DNA of 64,000 bases from Quercus robur. Taxonomy: Eukaryota > Streptophyta > Magnoliopsida > Fagales > Fagaceae. Shown one piece after another: positions 22,509 through 33,881 of the stretch. The notes below the pieces were generated by a model. That model was given only the letters and a program-made list of their open reading frames with translations, was not told the origin of the DNA and searched no databases. The stretch is from NCBI RefSeq assembly GCF_932294415.1, contig NC_065535.1:23338782-23402781 (forward strand). The letters run 5' to 3'. A program made the position numbers and the translations under genes. Within the stretch, counting starts at the first letter, position 1. Every line of letters begins with the position of its first letter.

Positions 22509-23324
22509 GTCAGATGAGATCTAACGGCGAACTTGCTGAAAATCCCTAATCTCTTACCTTACCTTACCCGTTGCTCATCACAAGATCACAAGACTGATCA
22601 AAGAACCCACAAATCGGCAAGCACAAAAATCCCACAAATCGGCAAGCTTCAGTGTGTTTGTATGTGCTGAGCAGATTGCGAAGGTCGTATTTCTCTCCAA
22701 CTCTCTCTCTCTTTAGTTATGTTATGAATGCCATTTTAAGTGCTGGGTAATCGTTCTGGGTTTGAATCGCAGTTGTTGGGTTTTGAGAATTTGGGAATTT
22801 TGAGATGTTGTGTTTTGTTATTGCTCTGGAATTTCAATCTATCTTTGTTTCTCTCTCTCTCGTTGTGTCTCACTTTCACTTGCTCTCTTCCTCTCTCCCT
22901 TTATAGCTTTTGTAGTGGACATAGTACTGACATGATAGTGGAATATTGTTTGGCTGTTGTGTGTTGCTTTTGTTATTTGCGTCTCCCTTTATAGCTTTTG
23001 TTTTACTTTTGTTTATCAGGGACCACATAATTAGGGACCACATTACTGACTGTATTTTTGTTGGCAATTGCATTGTTTGTCTGTACTATGTGTCACTATT
23101 GTTTATCAGGGACCACTATATTGACCTTTGATAAACCATGGAATCTTTGTGTTGGTATTTGCACTGATTGTCTGTATTGTGTCTTGCTTTTCAAGAAGTG
23201 GCTAGGTCCCTGTGATCCCTTTGTCGGTATTATATGCTTTTTTATTTGTTTATTAGCCTAACAAAGTATTATTAATATCTGTTTTCATTTTTATTATGTT
23301 TTCTTCCCGTGACTTGCATGCAGG

Positions 23325-25046
23325 ATGAATGAGCTTTTTACTCTGCATGTCCACCATGGTGGGCATTTCATGTGGAACCCTCAAGCGTATGTGGGAGGGA
23401 CAGTTGATATAGTGGATAACTGTAACCCAGATAGGTGGTCAAAAGTAGAGATTGAGAGTATATGTAGGGATTTTGGCTACTCTGAAGTAGATAAGTTATG
23501 GTATAAAATGCCTGGTGTGGACCCAGAGCGGTCAAATTTCCATCAGGTGGTTGATGATGATGCTGCTATATTCATGACTGACTTGGTGAAGGGATATGGG
23601 GAGATTCATGTCTTTGTGGAGCATCCAGTGCATGAACCAGTTGAGTTACCAGTGGAGGATTTTGATCCCTTAGCTGCTGCAGTACCTGGTAGTGAAGTAG
23701 AAGGTGTAGGTGTAGAGGTTTTTGCTAGTGACAGAGTGCTTCAAAATGATAATGAAGAGTACAGACCTAATTTTTCACAATTTGGAGGCCATGATGATGC
23801 TGAATTTGTTAATGAGGAAGTTTATGCTAGGAGGGCTGGCAAAGCACCAGTTGTTGATGACCAAGTTGAGGAGAGTAGTGAGGGCAGTGAGGGTGCATAC
23901 TTGGGCAGTGAGGGTAGTAAGGGCAGTGAGGATGAGAGGAGTGACTTAGAAGAAGAGGCAGAGGCAGAGGCAGAGCCAGAACTAGAAGTGCAACCAATGA
24001 ATATTGGTGAAGATAGTCCTGATAGTTGGGACAATCAAGCTGAAAATGCTGAGGTTGAAGCAGGACAAATGGGTGGTGGTGTCATGAATTCTGACTATGA
24101 GAGTGAGGAGTTGCTTAGCCTTGATGAATCATCATCAGGCAGTGAGGGTGGTGATGATTCAAGTGATGATGACATCCCTGTTGCTGAGGTTGACAATTCT
24201 ATTAGGAGCAGCAAATATCCAATCTTTAGGCCAGTAGCCAAAGCTGAGAACCTTAGGTTTGAAAAGGATATGTTGTTCATCTCAGCTAAACAATTTAAAG
24301 ATGCTATAACTGATTATGCAGTCCATGGTGGGTGGGGTATAAAATTTGTAAAAAATGACTTGGTGAGAGTGAGAGCCCGATGCCAGCCAGGGTGCAATTT
24401 TGTTGCCTACCTTGCAAAGGTGCCAAGGGAGAAGAGTTTTAGATTGAAAACACTGAACATGGAACACACATGCAGCAGAAGCTATAGAAATCCAAGGTGC
24501 ACAGCATCATACATTGGGAAGAAGTTAGTGAAGAGGGTTAGGAGACAGACCTCCTGGCAGGCCTAAGAAGAAGAGGGCACTGGAGCTTGATGAACCTAGA
24601 AGTCACAGTTAGTGAAAAGGCCTAGGCATCTCAAAACAATGCAAGTTATGTGGGAAATTAGGACACAACAAGAGGAGCTGCAAGGGAGAAGTAGGAGGGA
24701 ACTCCTCCTTGCCTGGGAGTGCATCCCAAGCCAGTGGGACCACTAGAAGGGTAAGTATACACTTTGACTTAGATATCCTCATTGTTTTGTTTTTCAGTTG
24801 GCAAACTATTAATTGTTATTGTGCTTATGCTTACAGGCAGCCAAGGATGCTCAGCCAACAGTACACAGGGCACAACCAAGCTCTAATGATGATGTGACTA
24901 CAAGTGCACCTCCAACCCCCACTGATAACCAGTCCAATCTAAGACCAAAAAAACAGAGGAAGAGAAGTGCAGTCACTACTGAAACCTTGAATGCAACTGG
25001 GAATGCAGCAAGATATATGGCAGCAATGAGATCTGCTAAAAGATAG
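23325..25046 (+). pseudogene. MURA-like transposase gene lacking its catalytic core
   Basis: An open frame of 413 codons (23325-24566) holds an N-terminal PB1-like domain of MULE transposases (residues 1-110; FTLHVHHGGHF, YVGGTVDIVDNCNPDRWS), a long acidic low-complexity region with SEGSEG repeats (about 185-290), and the plant MuDR DNA-binding domain (about 300-405; RFEKDMLFISAKQFKDAI, HTCSRSY). The frame then breaks. Where a DDE core and SWIM finger of several hundred residues should follow, the sequence jumps to the C-terminal tail: a PPGRPKKKR basic stretch near 24550 and a zinc knuckle CKLCGKLGHNKRSC at 24640-24681 in other frames, a GT donor at 24751 and a last exon 24837-25046 ending at TAG. 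An internal deletion is the simplest reading. The first frame could still make a DNA-binding protein able to occupy the terminal repeats. Confidence 0.88.
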
Positions 25047-25963
25047 CAAACTGAAGCAGGGCCTTTTTTTTGTTGTGCTATATGTTGAAGCATTCTTCAT
25101 ATATTTATGTAACTGCTAGAACAATTGGCATATGTTTATGGGCTGACCAAATCCTTTTTTGTATGAATGTCTTTGTCACATATTTTGTAATTATTGTGGT
25201 ACACCAAAAACTACCATTGGTGTTAAATATTTTGTAATTATTCTCCCATTGTTATGATGATTCAGCTTCCATTATTCAGATTTGCTTTGCTGGTTTTTAG
25301 CTTTGGTTTTTAAAATGCTTAAACTCAAATTTGCTGGTTTTTAGCTTTGTTGGGCAGTTTGGTGATTATGCAGATTTGGTGAGCATTGGAGTTTAATGTG
25401 CTGGGAGTAGCCACTTTAATGTGTAATGATGTATGAATAAATGTGTAATGATGTATGAATAAAGAGCTGCTGGTTTGGTAAGTTATGCAGAAACTATGCA
25501 GGTTTGGTAAATTATGCAGGCTGCTGGTGATGCATGCAGGTTTGGTAAATTTTGCAGCCAGCTCCTTTAATACATAAAGAGAATTTTGCAGCCATTCAAA
25601 ATTGCAGGCTGCTGCTGGTTTCCATTCAAAATTGCAGTGTCAAATTGACAGTTGATGCACAGTTAATATCACAAACTGCTTTGGCACAAACACTTAACAA
25701 TAATGTAATAAATTGGTACACAAATCATAGATTAATTAAAAAGACCATATTCCATTGCTAAAGTCTTGGATTGCAAAGAGAATTACACCAAAAAATCAGG
25801 CCTTTTCCCACTACTACAAACAACACATTCCAACACAAATTATGGCCTTTTTCCACTAATACATACACCAAAATTCAGGCCTTTTGCCACTAATACATAC
25901 AACAAAATTCAGGCCTTTTCCACTAACACCTACCCACCTAATGACCCATTCCCCCCCACCTAT
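25047..25963. other. Spacer between the two convergent genes of the MuDR-like element
   Basis: Contains a twice-repeated GTGTAATGATGTATGAATAA near 25420 and 25441, several GCAGGTTTGGTAAATT copies (25498-25560) and, at 25798-25940, about four loose repeats around CAGGCCTTTTCCACTAATAC. No gene seen. Confidence 0.6.
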
Positions 25964-26668
25964 TTAGCCAACCAGAAGAAGCATCACACAAAGTAGCATC
26001 CCACTTATCACCAGAGACAGTCCCAGGCAAATGAGCAGCCTCTTCTCTCTCTTCCTGTAGCCTACAATTTGAGCTTCAAGGGTCAAAATCCGTTGCCTCT
26101 GCTCCGGAATCAGCACCTTCCCACGCTCGCAGATTTCATCATCAAGCCACTGAAAAAATTTACACTTGCGTCCAACCTGACACCCAAGGACCAGATAAAT
26201 GATGTTAAATGAACAACCAAAATCATGAAAAACAGTAACAAATAGTATTAGCAAATACCACCTTACCAGAAACTAAATTAGTATTAGCACAATGTTCTTG
26301 TATTAGCACAATTTATATTGTCAGCAACAAGCTGAGTTTTTTTTTTTTTTTTTCCTTAAATTTTTTAAAATTTGTATTTATTTAAGAAAAGAAATTATGG
26401 GTTAGACTTAGACTAAAGGGGATTGCAAGATTGAAGTAAGATTGAAACGAAAATGAACCTTAAGTGCTTCCAAAGTTAAAAACCCAGAAATTTAAAAACA
26501 TTACAAAGAGAGATATTACCTTACCCAGTAATTTGGACAACCGTAGAACCTTCTTCCAGGGTTGTCAGATGTCCACGAAACGACCACAACGGGTCTCTCC
26601 GAGCAGAAGCATCGGGTTGGGCCCCTTTTCCTCAAGCTTCCACTCGATGACATCGAGCTTGAATCCAT
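25964..26668 (-). CDS. GRF zinc-finger, tail-anchored membrane protein carried by the MuDR-like element
   Basis: Two exons: 26668-26525 (48 codons) and 26176-25964 (70 codons and stop), donor GTAAGG and acceptor CAG, giving 118 residues without a break. GRF-type zinc finger: C20-x-C22, then GRRFYGC (C44), then C53 followed by KFFQWLDDE, which is the family signature. Residues about 60-92 are charged and could form a short coiled coil. The end is hydrophobic (LLICLGLSLVISGMLLCVML), predicted as a C-terminal membrane anchor. It resembles plant proteins annotated as At4g04775-like (from memory). The start codon is about 120 bp inside the right terminal repeat, which probably supplies the promoter. 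Function is unknown. It sits where maize MuDR carries mudrB, but has no visible similarity to it. It could be a captured host gene or a genuine second gene of this element family. Confidence 0.8.
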
Positions 26669-26787
26669 GGAAAGCAGTTGATTTGAAGGTGTTTTTGAGT
26701 TCGTGACTGGTGAGGGACTTCAATCCGTGTGGTGACTGATGAGCGAGGAGCTGAGGAAATTTGGGGGTTAGGGATTTCTATTTGGGT

Positions 26788-27054
26788 GATTTGGGGTTTT
26801 GCTTGGTTAGGGACCGTCACGTGAGTGGCAAGTGACTAGGAAGGGGCGGGAGTAACTAACAGTGGTACTGTAGCGATTATTTTATTATTGACTACCAATG
26901 CCGTTTGCCACATCAGCCATATCCGTTTATGAAGTAACGGTAGGGACTAAAATGGAACCGTTTTTCTGGAGAGGGACTAAAAGCGGTAAAAAAAAACTTA
27001 GGGATGAAAATGGGAATCGGGTCAAAATGTAGGGACCAAAATGTGATTTTCGCC
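26788..27054 (-). repeat. Right terminal inverted repeat of the MuDR-like element
   Basis: About 267 bp, nearly identical to the left repeat when reversed. Confidence 0.85.
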
Positions 27055-27082
27055 TTCTTTTTATTAATGTAAGGACTCAAAT

Positions 27083-27691
27083 TGTAACGACCCAAAATGA
27101 TATTGGGTTCGCACGTAAAAAGGCCCAAACAATATCACTTATAGAGCGTGGGTTTGAAAGGCTAGACTTTGGTCACCGAACGGTAGTTCGGGTTGGCTCC
27201 GGTCAGTGAATCTCGTCCGAGGAATCTGGGGAACTCTATGCTCTTCTTATTCTCCTTGTTTCTAGGACACCATGGCTGGGAGGACGGGTTGTCCCCCTCC
27301 CTTCTCATACTACCTCTCTTATCCTTTTATACGGGCGTTTACCCTCTTACCAGCGTCCACGTGTAAGCTCAATTTCCTAGGACTTAAGACTTGTCCTATC
27401 AGCCCATACCTAGAGTGGTTGGGGGGAGGTTGCAAAAGCTGAAGAGTATGGTCCTGTCAGGTGCAGAATGCTTTATTGCAGTACTAGCAGCCTTTTACTT
27501 GTGCTGTTTCCGCACTGTGATCACTCTTCCTTTTAGGGGCATTTATGGCATGCCGAGCAGGAGCTCGTCCTAGGCCATTTCCTTAGGCCGTCCTCGACTC
27601 TCATGGTGCGCCCTCGGCCCTGTATCTCCTCGGCGCAGGCCTTGGGCCTTAACATGAAATGGGCTGGGGTCACAAACTCTCTGACCCCACA
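27083..27691 (-). mobile_element. Solo LTR inside the hAT element
   Basis: Starts TGTAACGACCC and ends TGACCCCACA on the plus strand. Its reverse complement begins TGTGGGGTCAGAGAGTTTGT and matches the start of the LTR at 35992, so it is a minus-strand relative. Contains GGCCTTGGGCC and CCTCGG words typical of that family. No clean 5-bp duplication was seen, so its ends are uncertain by a few bases. Confidence 0.65.
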
Positions 27692-27898
27692 ATTAATATT
27701 TATAATTCAACTATATTCAATTCTCTATATGAAATTAACATTAGTCTAGTTGATATTATTTATGTATTTAATTTATCAAATTAACCTTAATTTGATTAGT
27801 ATTAAATAATTTTATTTAATTAATATTTATATATTAAAGGCCCCGCATAAATTTTTCGCCTTAGGCCCCAAATTATGTTGGGCCGCCCCTGGGGAAAA

Positions 27899-28572
27899 GC
27901 CTTGGTTTTTACTTTGTTCTTTGAGGCAAAGTAACTTAAGTTTAGAAGTTTTCCCACAAGCTTTGTGTTTCTTGTGCATGTTTGCATTGTGATGTGTTTA
28001 TTGGATTCACACAAACTGTTTTGAGTGTTTACTTCGTGTGTGTTGGTTTAATGGCTGAGACTAAGTGGATTTTTTTTTTTTTTAGAAAAACTAGGTGGAT
28101 AACTTAATGAATGAAAATGATTCTATAGAAGGTTGCGTTAGTTCCTAGATTTACAACTCTTCCAAGAATGTATAACTCTTCATATAAGGATACAAGAATG
28201 TCTATATGTAGACGCCAAGTTTTCGGGCCATTTTGTCATTTCTCCGCTCATTTCTAGAAAAATTCTGTGCCTATGATTTCTACCCTCATGGGATTTTCAT
28301 CTTATCTGGAGCCAATAAATTCAAATTATTTCAAATCATTGTAAACCTCTATGTATAGAGTTGTACAGACATCAATGAAAATACTAGAGAGTAGAGAATT
28401 ATTAATAAAAAATATCTTTTTAGTGGGAAGATTAGATTTTTTTTTTTTTTTGAGAGAGTTTAAAAAAAAAGAAAAAAAAAAGACAATTATATGGACAATA
28501 AAGTGTAGACACTTAAAAACAATTAAATGTGAGTTAGTGAAAATGAAGTGTGAGATAATGGGGAATGAAGAC
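27899..28572. other. Spacer with a dispersed repeat, no gene seen
   Basis: The stretch about 28275-28380 (TAAATTCAAATTATTTCAAA, then AAACCTCTATGTATAGAG) recurs at about 51135-51245, so it is part of an unnamed dispersed repeat. Confidence 0.5.
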
Positions 28573-28745
28573 ATTTTTTTATTTTTTTTATACAAGATAA
28601 AATTCTACTCTAACTTAATCTAAAAGTATATGTGTGTAAAGCTCCCTCCTGGAGACTTAAATCCTGACCCTTACCCTCCACACCTCACAAGTACTTATAC
28701 TTGTGGAGTGACCATCACACCAAGGGTGTGTGGTGGTAAGATTTT
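28573..28745 (-). repeat. tRNA-derived SINE, copy A
   Basis: Minus strand: A-box-like GTGTGATGGTCACTCCACAAG, B-box-like AGGATTTAAGTCTCC, then a body ending TTTTATCTTGTATA. The same sequence recurs at 51905-52050, supporting a family. Confidence 0.65.
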
Positions 28746-29650
28746 TTTTTTTAATGATTGCATTGTTGTGTAGAATTCTTAATAGAGTAATGCAAAAAGT
28801 AAAACAAAAAATTTTGTTGATGAATTACAAAGGCAAAAAAGTTGTTAAAGCTGAGTTGAATTGTTAAATAAAAAAATTAAAAAGAGTAAAGGCAAAAACT
28901 AATAAACAATAAATTAAAGTGTTCTAAGCAATAATAATTGAAGTTCACTTAACAATAATAATTTATATAAACAACAATAATTAATAATTTTATCATAGTA
29001 AGAGACATTTGATTATTTCCAATATTTAATTTTATCAATATCAATTAGTATTTTCAAAGAAATGATATGCCCTATAAACCTATAGTTTATCCTTTATTCC
29101 CTTGCTAGTATATTTCTAATAAGAAAATCAGGAGTACCGCAAGATTCATCTTTTAAGAGAACTTATGTTAACTTGAAAATTTTTCTTTGAAAAAAGAACC
29201 CTTCTTAGCATCCTAATTAATGATCAAGATGAAATAAGATTTAAAATATATTTTACAAAGAGGCCATTATCAACCTCTGTATTTGCTCAACTCACTAATA
29301 CATTACACAGTCTGAGTATTTATACACGTATTGGGAATCAATAAAACATCTTAAGGAAAATATCTAGATGTACTGCCTGGCAAGAATCTCTGTTGCAACG
29401 GAATCCAATGGTTATAACAGATATTTGGAGCTGATGAAGGAGGGGAAGAGTCTGAAGACTAAAATGTTGTCGTTGGCTTTAAGTGAACACACGTGAGGCT
29501 TTAGAGCTAAGACTATCACACTTGTTTTCCTTTGAGACAAAACACACAGCTTATAACAATATGTTCATTCTAAATTTCTAATACTCTGTCCAGAACGTAA
29601 AGCAGTTTCTGTACAGTACATCAATTATTATATCCTGCATGTAATACAGA
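28746..29650. other. AT-rich spacer, no gene seen
   Basis: No coding or TE domain recognised. Confidence 0.5.
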
Positions 29651-29731
29651 ACAAGTTAGATAAAATAGAATATAAGTAACGAGAAGAAGTTATAGGACAA
29701 GACGAACAGAAAGATGAGGAACAACATATGC

Positions 29732-30809
29732 TTACTGTATATATTCGACGTTAATTTTTGCTGTGGGAGAGTTAGAGATGGCTGCAAAAGCATTAGTCGA
29801 CATGAGAAGCGTGGAAGGGCACGGCGATCGTGGGCAGTAATCCACCACCTTAACATCAATGGTGCCGTCCTTACATGGTTTGTTATTTCCACTTAAGCAC
29901 CTCAGCCTATAACGCCTCCCGCAGGCAGCACCATTATCCCACAATCCCTCACTCACTGCCACAAAAAGATTTCCTGGAGGGAACTGATCTTGTCGGTTTC
30001 CATTGCAACGTGTGGCTGCATTAAGAGATTCTAATTAATTAATGAGCATTTTAATTAGCTTATCAAAAACTAACTAGGCATATTACATATACGCTTATAC
30101 TATACTATACTATTTTTTACCTAAGGAAAAGCAAAATTGCCTATTCAATATGCTTGCGAGTTGTCAAAAGGAATAATTTTGAAGTTATGGAATCTGTCTT
30201 ATTACTGCGCTTGAGATGTATCTAGCACCAAGAACCTAGTAATTCAGTGACATTATTTGCTCTTCTTTATTGAGATATCTTTAGTATTTTATCAAAGGGA
30301 GTTAATCTTGTAATGGAGGTTGTATCGGTTTGGATAGCAGAACGATATATTTAGGTACTCGTCAATACCAGTGTACTGTTTCGCGTTTTCTACTATTTTT
30401 TATATTTATAGATATATATATATATATATAAATAAAATTTTACCATAAAACATTACCTCAGTTTAGAACAAATTATTCATGATTTTAGTCTTTAACATCA
30501 ACTAAAAGAAAAAAAAACCACACACACACACAATATAAAAAATAGAAAGCTTAATTGTTCATTGCATACTAAGGGTCTATTTGGGATCCGTTTATTTTGC
30601 TAAAATTGAAAATTTTTTGCTGAAAGTATTGTAAATAAAGGTAAAAGTTAACTAAAATAGTACAGTGGGATTCATGAATAGTAATAAAAATAAGTTAAAT
30701 AGTAAAATAAGTTGACAAAAATAATATTTGTCAAACACATACTAAGAAAACAAATAATACAAATAAGTTAACATTCTACCTTTACAAAAATTTGAAAATT
30801 ACAAAACTG

Positions 30810-30861
<52 letters not shown>

Positions 30862-31180
30862 TTTTTTTTTTTTTTTGGTGCCGGCCTTTACGGCCCAGTA
30901 CATGGCCAGTATTTAAACTGGTACAAAATAACTGCGTTTTGGTACCCGTTCACGTATCGGAACAGGATATAATAACTATTCTGGCTAGTACGGTGCAGTA
31001 TCGACCATCTTGATTTGAACTATTAAATAATAACAATAATAATAATAATTTATGGATCAAACGGTGCATAGTGTACTCACGTATATATGGAGGACCATAA
31101 GAAGCAGCTGTGCATATGTCCCCAAGAACTAGGCCTATCAAGCCTAACACTACAATTGCCAAGATCACTAAGAACCTCAT
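29732..31180 (-). CDS. Plant natriuretic peptide-like (EG45-like domain) protein, copy 2, intact
   Basis: Two exons: 31180-31081 and 30015-29732 (GTGAGT donor, GCAG acceptor), 127 residues. Residues 1-24 are a signal peptide (MRFLVILAIVVLGLIGLVLG), so it is predicted to be secreted to the cell wall space. The mature part is one double-psi beta-barrel domain related to expansin N-terminal domains but lacking the catalytic HFD motif: GLWDNGAACGRRYRLRC, CKDGTIDVKVVDYC, then AFAAIS and INVEYIQ. The six cysteines of the family are present (TRC, ACG, RC, PC, YC, PC). Family members (PNP-A, citrus blight-associated p12) affect ion and water balance and stress responses. A TATATAAAT box lies about 75 bp upstream. 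Exon 2 and its flanks are close to copy 3 (63549), showing a fairly recent duplication. The 1.07-kb intron holds a MITE and a long A-tract. Confidence 0.92.
30573..30742. mobile_element. Harbinger-type MITE in the copy 2 intron, target duplication TAA
   Basis: 170 bp between TAA at 30570-30572 and 30743-30745. The left end GGGTCTATTTGGGATCC is of the same general type as the MITE at 20312; the right end is TTTGTCAAACACATAC. Confidence 0.55.
30810..30876. repeat. A-run followed by a T-run (49 A, GC, 16 T)
   Basis: A perfect AAGCTT-centred palindrome with 16-base arms, extended by a further 33 A. It can fold into a hairpin and is likely unstable in length. It lies in the intron of natriuretic peptide-like copy 2. 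Confidence 0.95.
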
Positions 31181-31251
31181 TTCATATATATAATTAAGAA
31201 AGGAAAACACGAAATAAGTTTTGCTTTACAATACATTTGTTTCGTGTCAAA

Positions 31252-31259
31252 TTTATATA
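31252..31259 (-). promoter_or_regulatory. TATA box of natriuretic peptide-like copy 2
   Basis: CTATATAAAT on the minus strand about 75 bp before the start codon. Confidence 0.5.
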
Positions 31260-31620
31260 GTTGGGAACCAAGCTTATTGGAGTTCCCGTGAAGGAAAAAA
31301 AAAGGTTCACGAATATTTTACTCCATTTAAATGTCTAAAGTTGCTTCTTTTTTTTCTTTTTTTCTTTTTTTTTTGATAGGTATAAAGTTGCTTCTAGTTC
31401 TAGATAAGCATTGATAAGGTCACGGGGTTCATACAAGCTTTGCTAAAACGTGTGGATTTCCTATCTGACTTTACAAATTAAATCACAAAAAAGTAATGAA
31501 TGAGAGACATAAAACCACTTTTTTGATAGACACGCAAGAAAAACTTTGATATTCGAATGCACTATACCACTTAGTTTCTAGGAATTTTTTTTTAAAAGAC
31601 ATATGCTTATAGCCTTATCA

Positions 31621-31994
31621 GAGCATCTCCAATAGTTTAGGTAAAAGCACAATAATCTCTATAATAGAGAATAAGACCCAAAAAATGGTCTCTAATGGAT
31701 TCTCTAAATCATGACTTTTTTTTTTTTGACTCATGAACAGTAGTTCATCAAATCTGATGAGCTACAGTATATTAGCAAAAAGATAAAACTAAATAAAAAA
31801 TTAGCAAAGAAAGAAGTGGGGATGGGGTATGGGAATATGTGTGTTAATAAATGAAGAAATAATATTTAAATAAGATAGAGAAATAATAGAGAATCTGTTG
31901 GAAGATGTATTTGAAAAAGTAAGTAGATAAAATATAAATGTCACTGTTTATTGTCTAAATAGTACAAAAATATAAAGAAACTGTGGAGATGCTC
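31621..31994. mobile_element. MITE with GAGCATCTCC ends
   Basis: Inverted ends GAGCATCTCCAATAG and CTGTGGAGATGCTC bound a 374-bp AT-rich, non-coding stretch. This end sequence is typical of a widespread plant MITE group. No clean target duplication. Confidence 0.7.
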
Positions 31995-33085
31995 TTTTAC
32001 ATGTAACGTGTATAAGCATTTGCCGTACCCGTAAGGCTCTATTCTTATCCAATGCCTTTATAAGATGCCTCCATGCCCTGCATATATTATATATTCTAGT
32101 CTCAGTTGTGGAGTTTTATATGAAAAATTTGTCAGATAGGTAGGAATATTAGGATAATAACTAATGCGCACACTATTGCACTATAAATCGTGACATCAAA
32201 TTATGAGTTCAGGGCAAAATTATGTGTGTATACTTTGTATTCAATAGTTTATTTACAATAAACACCACTTTATATATTATTTTTTGATTGTTATCCTTTC
32301 CTTAGGAGATAACATTGCCGCAAAATGTTAAATTATTGATCACGAGTTGGATATGATTATTTAGCTTTTCGAAGCCATGGGTTTCCCATGTAATTTTCTT
32401 TTTCCTTTGTTTTTCCTCTCCATAAGCTCAGCTTAATTATTCCACCAAATGTGCCACTCAAGTCAATGGGTTCCCTTGTAATTAACTACTAGCCACAATT
32501 ACAAGATCCCAAGTATGCCATTAGTCTAAATTGTTGGAGCCTGCGGCCTCTGTTACGAATTAATTAGGAGATCGGTTTGCGATTATTTTTTGGGCTTTGT
32601 AGATATATAGGTGATTAATAAGCTCATGATAATCATCTTCAGCTTCAGTGGTCTTATCTGTGTGGATCTAAAGTAGACACTAATGGCGTCAAAGATATCT
32701 CTTGGTGATTGTAGAGCAGTTTCATCTTCCGAACCTAATTTTAAAGTGCAATTAACAGTGGGCCTGTCACTTAATGCTAATGGTCCTCTAAAGTTGAATA
32801 TCGACATTGCTTAATTTGGGCCTATAAAGGCTGTTAGTGTAAGATATACTAGCCCAGTCAGATCTCTCTTTGACTGTCTCTGTCAGGCTGTAAGTGTAAG
32901 ATAATTTATTTTTTTGATAATTTGATTTATTTTAGAAGAGATAATTTGATTGTTAGAGATTTAAATTATGGATGTCTTCCTAGAAAACAGTAGAAAATAC
33001 TAACTAGTTGAGCTATTATTCTTTTATAAATGTCATTTTAGGGCTTACACGATTTTTTATTTTTTATTTTTTATTTTTGTTAATA
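31995..33085. other. AT-rich spacer, no gene seen
   Basis: No coding or TE domain recognised. Confidence 0.5.
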
Positions 33086-33090
33086 GATAC

Positions 33091-33881
33091 TGTAGGGACT
33101 GGGTTTGAGCGCTCCTCCTATTGGACGAAGAGTCTCAAGCTCAACTAGTCTAATACAATGAATTTTTAGAGAAGTGGGTTTAAGAACTAGGTCTTAGTCC
33201 GAACCACAATCACTAGACACAGTTAGGTGTGGGTTGAGTAACAAGGAAATGGATTAAAGTGTGGAATTTTGTCCTCGGGCATTTCGTCCGGGGAACTCAG
33301 TATTCTTCTTCTTCTTCTTTCAATACTAGGTTATAGGGGTTTCCAAGATCATGTAGACTGCCACAGCTTCCTCCTTTCTGCTCTTTTTCCGTGATCCCCC
33401 ATTCTTGGAGGGTCTCTCACATTATATACTTCTTTCTAGTCGATCTTGGCCCTCCACCTGTTGATTATATAGGTCACTACTCGAGTGCTCATCCCATCAA
33501 CCACCTTCCCAAACCCTCTGTGAGTTGCGGCAACTAAGACTGCACTGTTCAGGGGTCATTTCCTCATTAATGCGGCCAGAACGTTAGTTGGGTGCATTCA
33601 ATACGGAGGTAATAGTTTCCCCTTGAATTGCTCCTGCACCATACGCCTATGGAGATCCTACTGTACTTATCCTTCTCCTAGGGACGCCCTGGGAGGCTGC
33701 CTTTGCCAGTGTGCTGTTCTCTCTTCTTGGGATTTGGAATGCCGAGGGCAGGATCGTCCTCGGTGATGTTTCTAGGCCCTTTGGGCTTTCTTTATCCGTC
33801 CTCGGCTATTTCTCCCCCCTCGGCGCGGGCCTTGGATCCAATACAAAGTAGGCTGGGGTTGTCAGATTCCTTGGCCCCACA
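33091..33881 (-). mobile_element. Solo LTR (791 bp), target duplication GATAC
   Basis: GATAC stands directly before (33086-33090) and after (33882-33886). On the plus strand it starts TGTAGGGACTGGG and ends TGGCCCCACA; reversed, it starts TGTGGGGCCA and ends CCCTACA like the LTR at 35992, so it is a minus-strand relative. A CTT run near 33305 and several CCTCGG words lie inside. No interior or second LTR: a product of LTR-LTR recombination. Confidence 0.85.

Larger units (their letters stand above)
22241..27054. mobile_element. MuDR-like (MULE) element with long terminal inverted repeats, target duplication TTCTTTTTA
   Basis: Terminal inverted repeats of about 267 bp (22241-22508 and 26788-27054) start GGCGAAAATCACATTTTGGT and are nearly identical. 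The 9-bp word TTCTTTTTA stands on both sides (22232-22240, 27055-27063), the size MULEs make. Inside are a transposase-derived gene reading rightward (23325-25046) and a second gene reading leftward (26668-25964): convergent, each starting near a terminal repeat. The transposase has lost its catalytic core, so the element cannot move alone. Confidence 0.92.
21608..27890. mobile_element. hAT-type element carrying nested insertions, target duplication GGGGAAAA
   Basis: The left end CAGGGCCGGCTCAAGG and the right end GTTGGGCCGCCCCT are inverted relatives, and GGGGAAAA stands directly before (21600-21607) and after (27891-27898): an 8-bp duplication, as hAT elements make. Removing the MuDR-like element (22241-27054 plus one duplication) and the solo LTR (27083-27691) leaves roughly 850 bp without coding capacity, about the size of the related element at 51584-52416. 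It is therefore a non-autonomous hAT that later received two insertions. Confidence 0.8.

Noticed and set aside
23325..24566. Host nuclear acidic protein
   Set aside because: The PB1-like start, the MuDR DNA-binding domain and the flanking terminal repeats show that it is transposase-derived.
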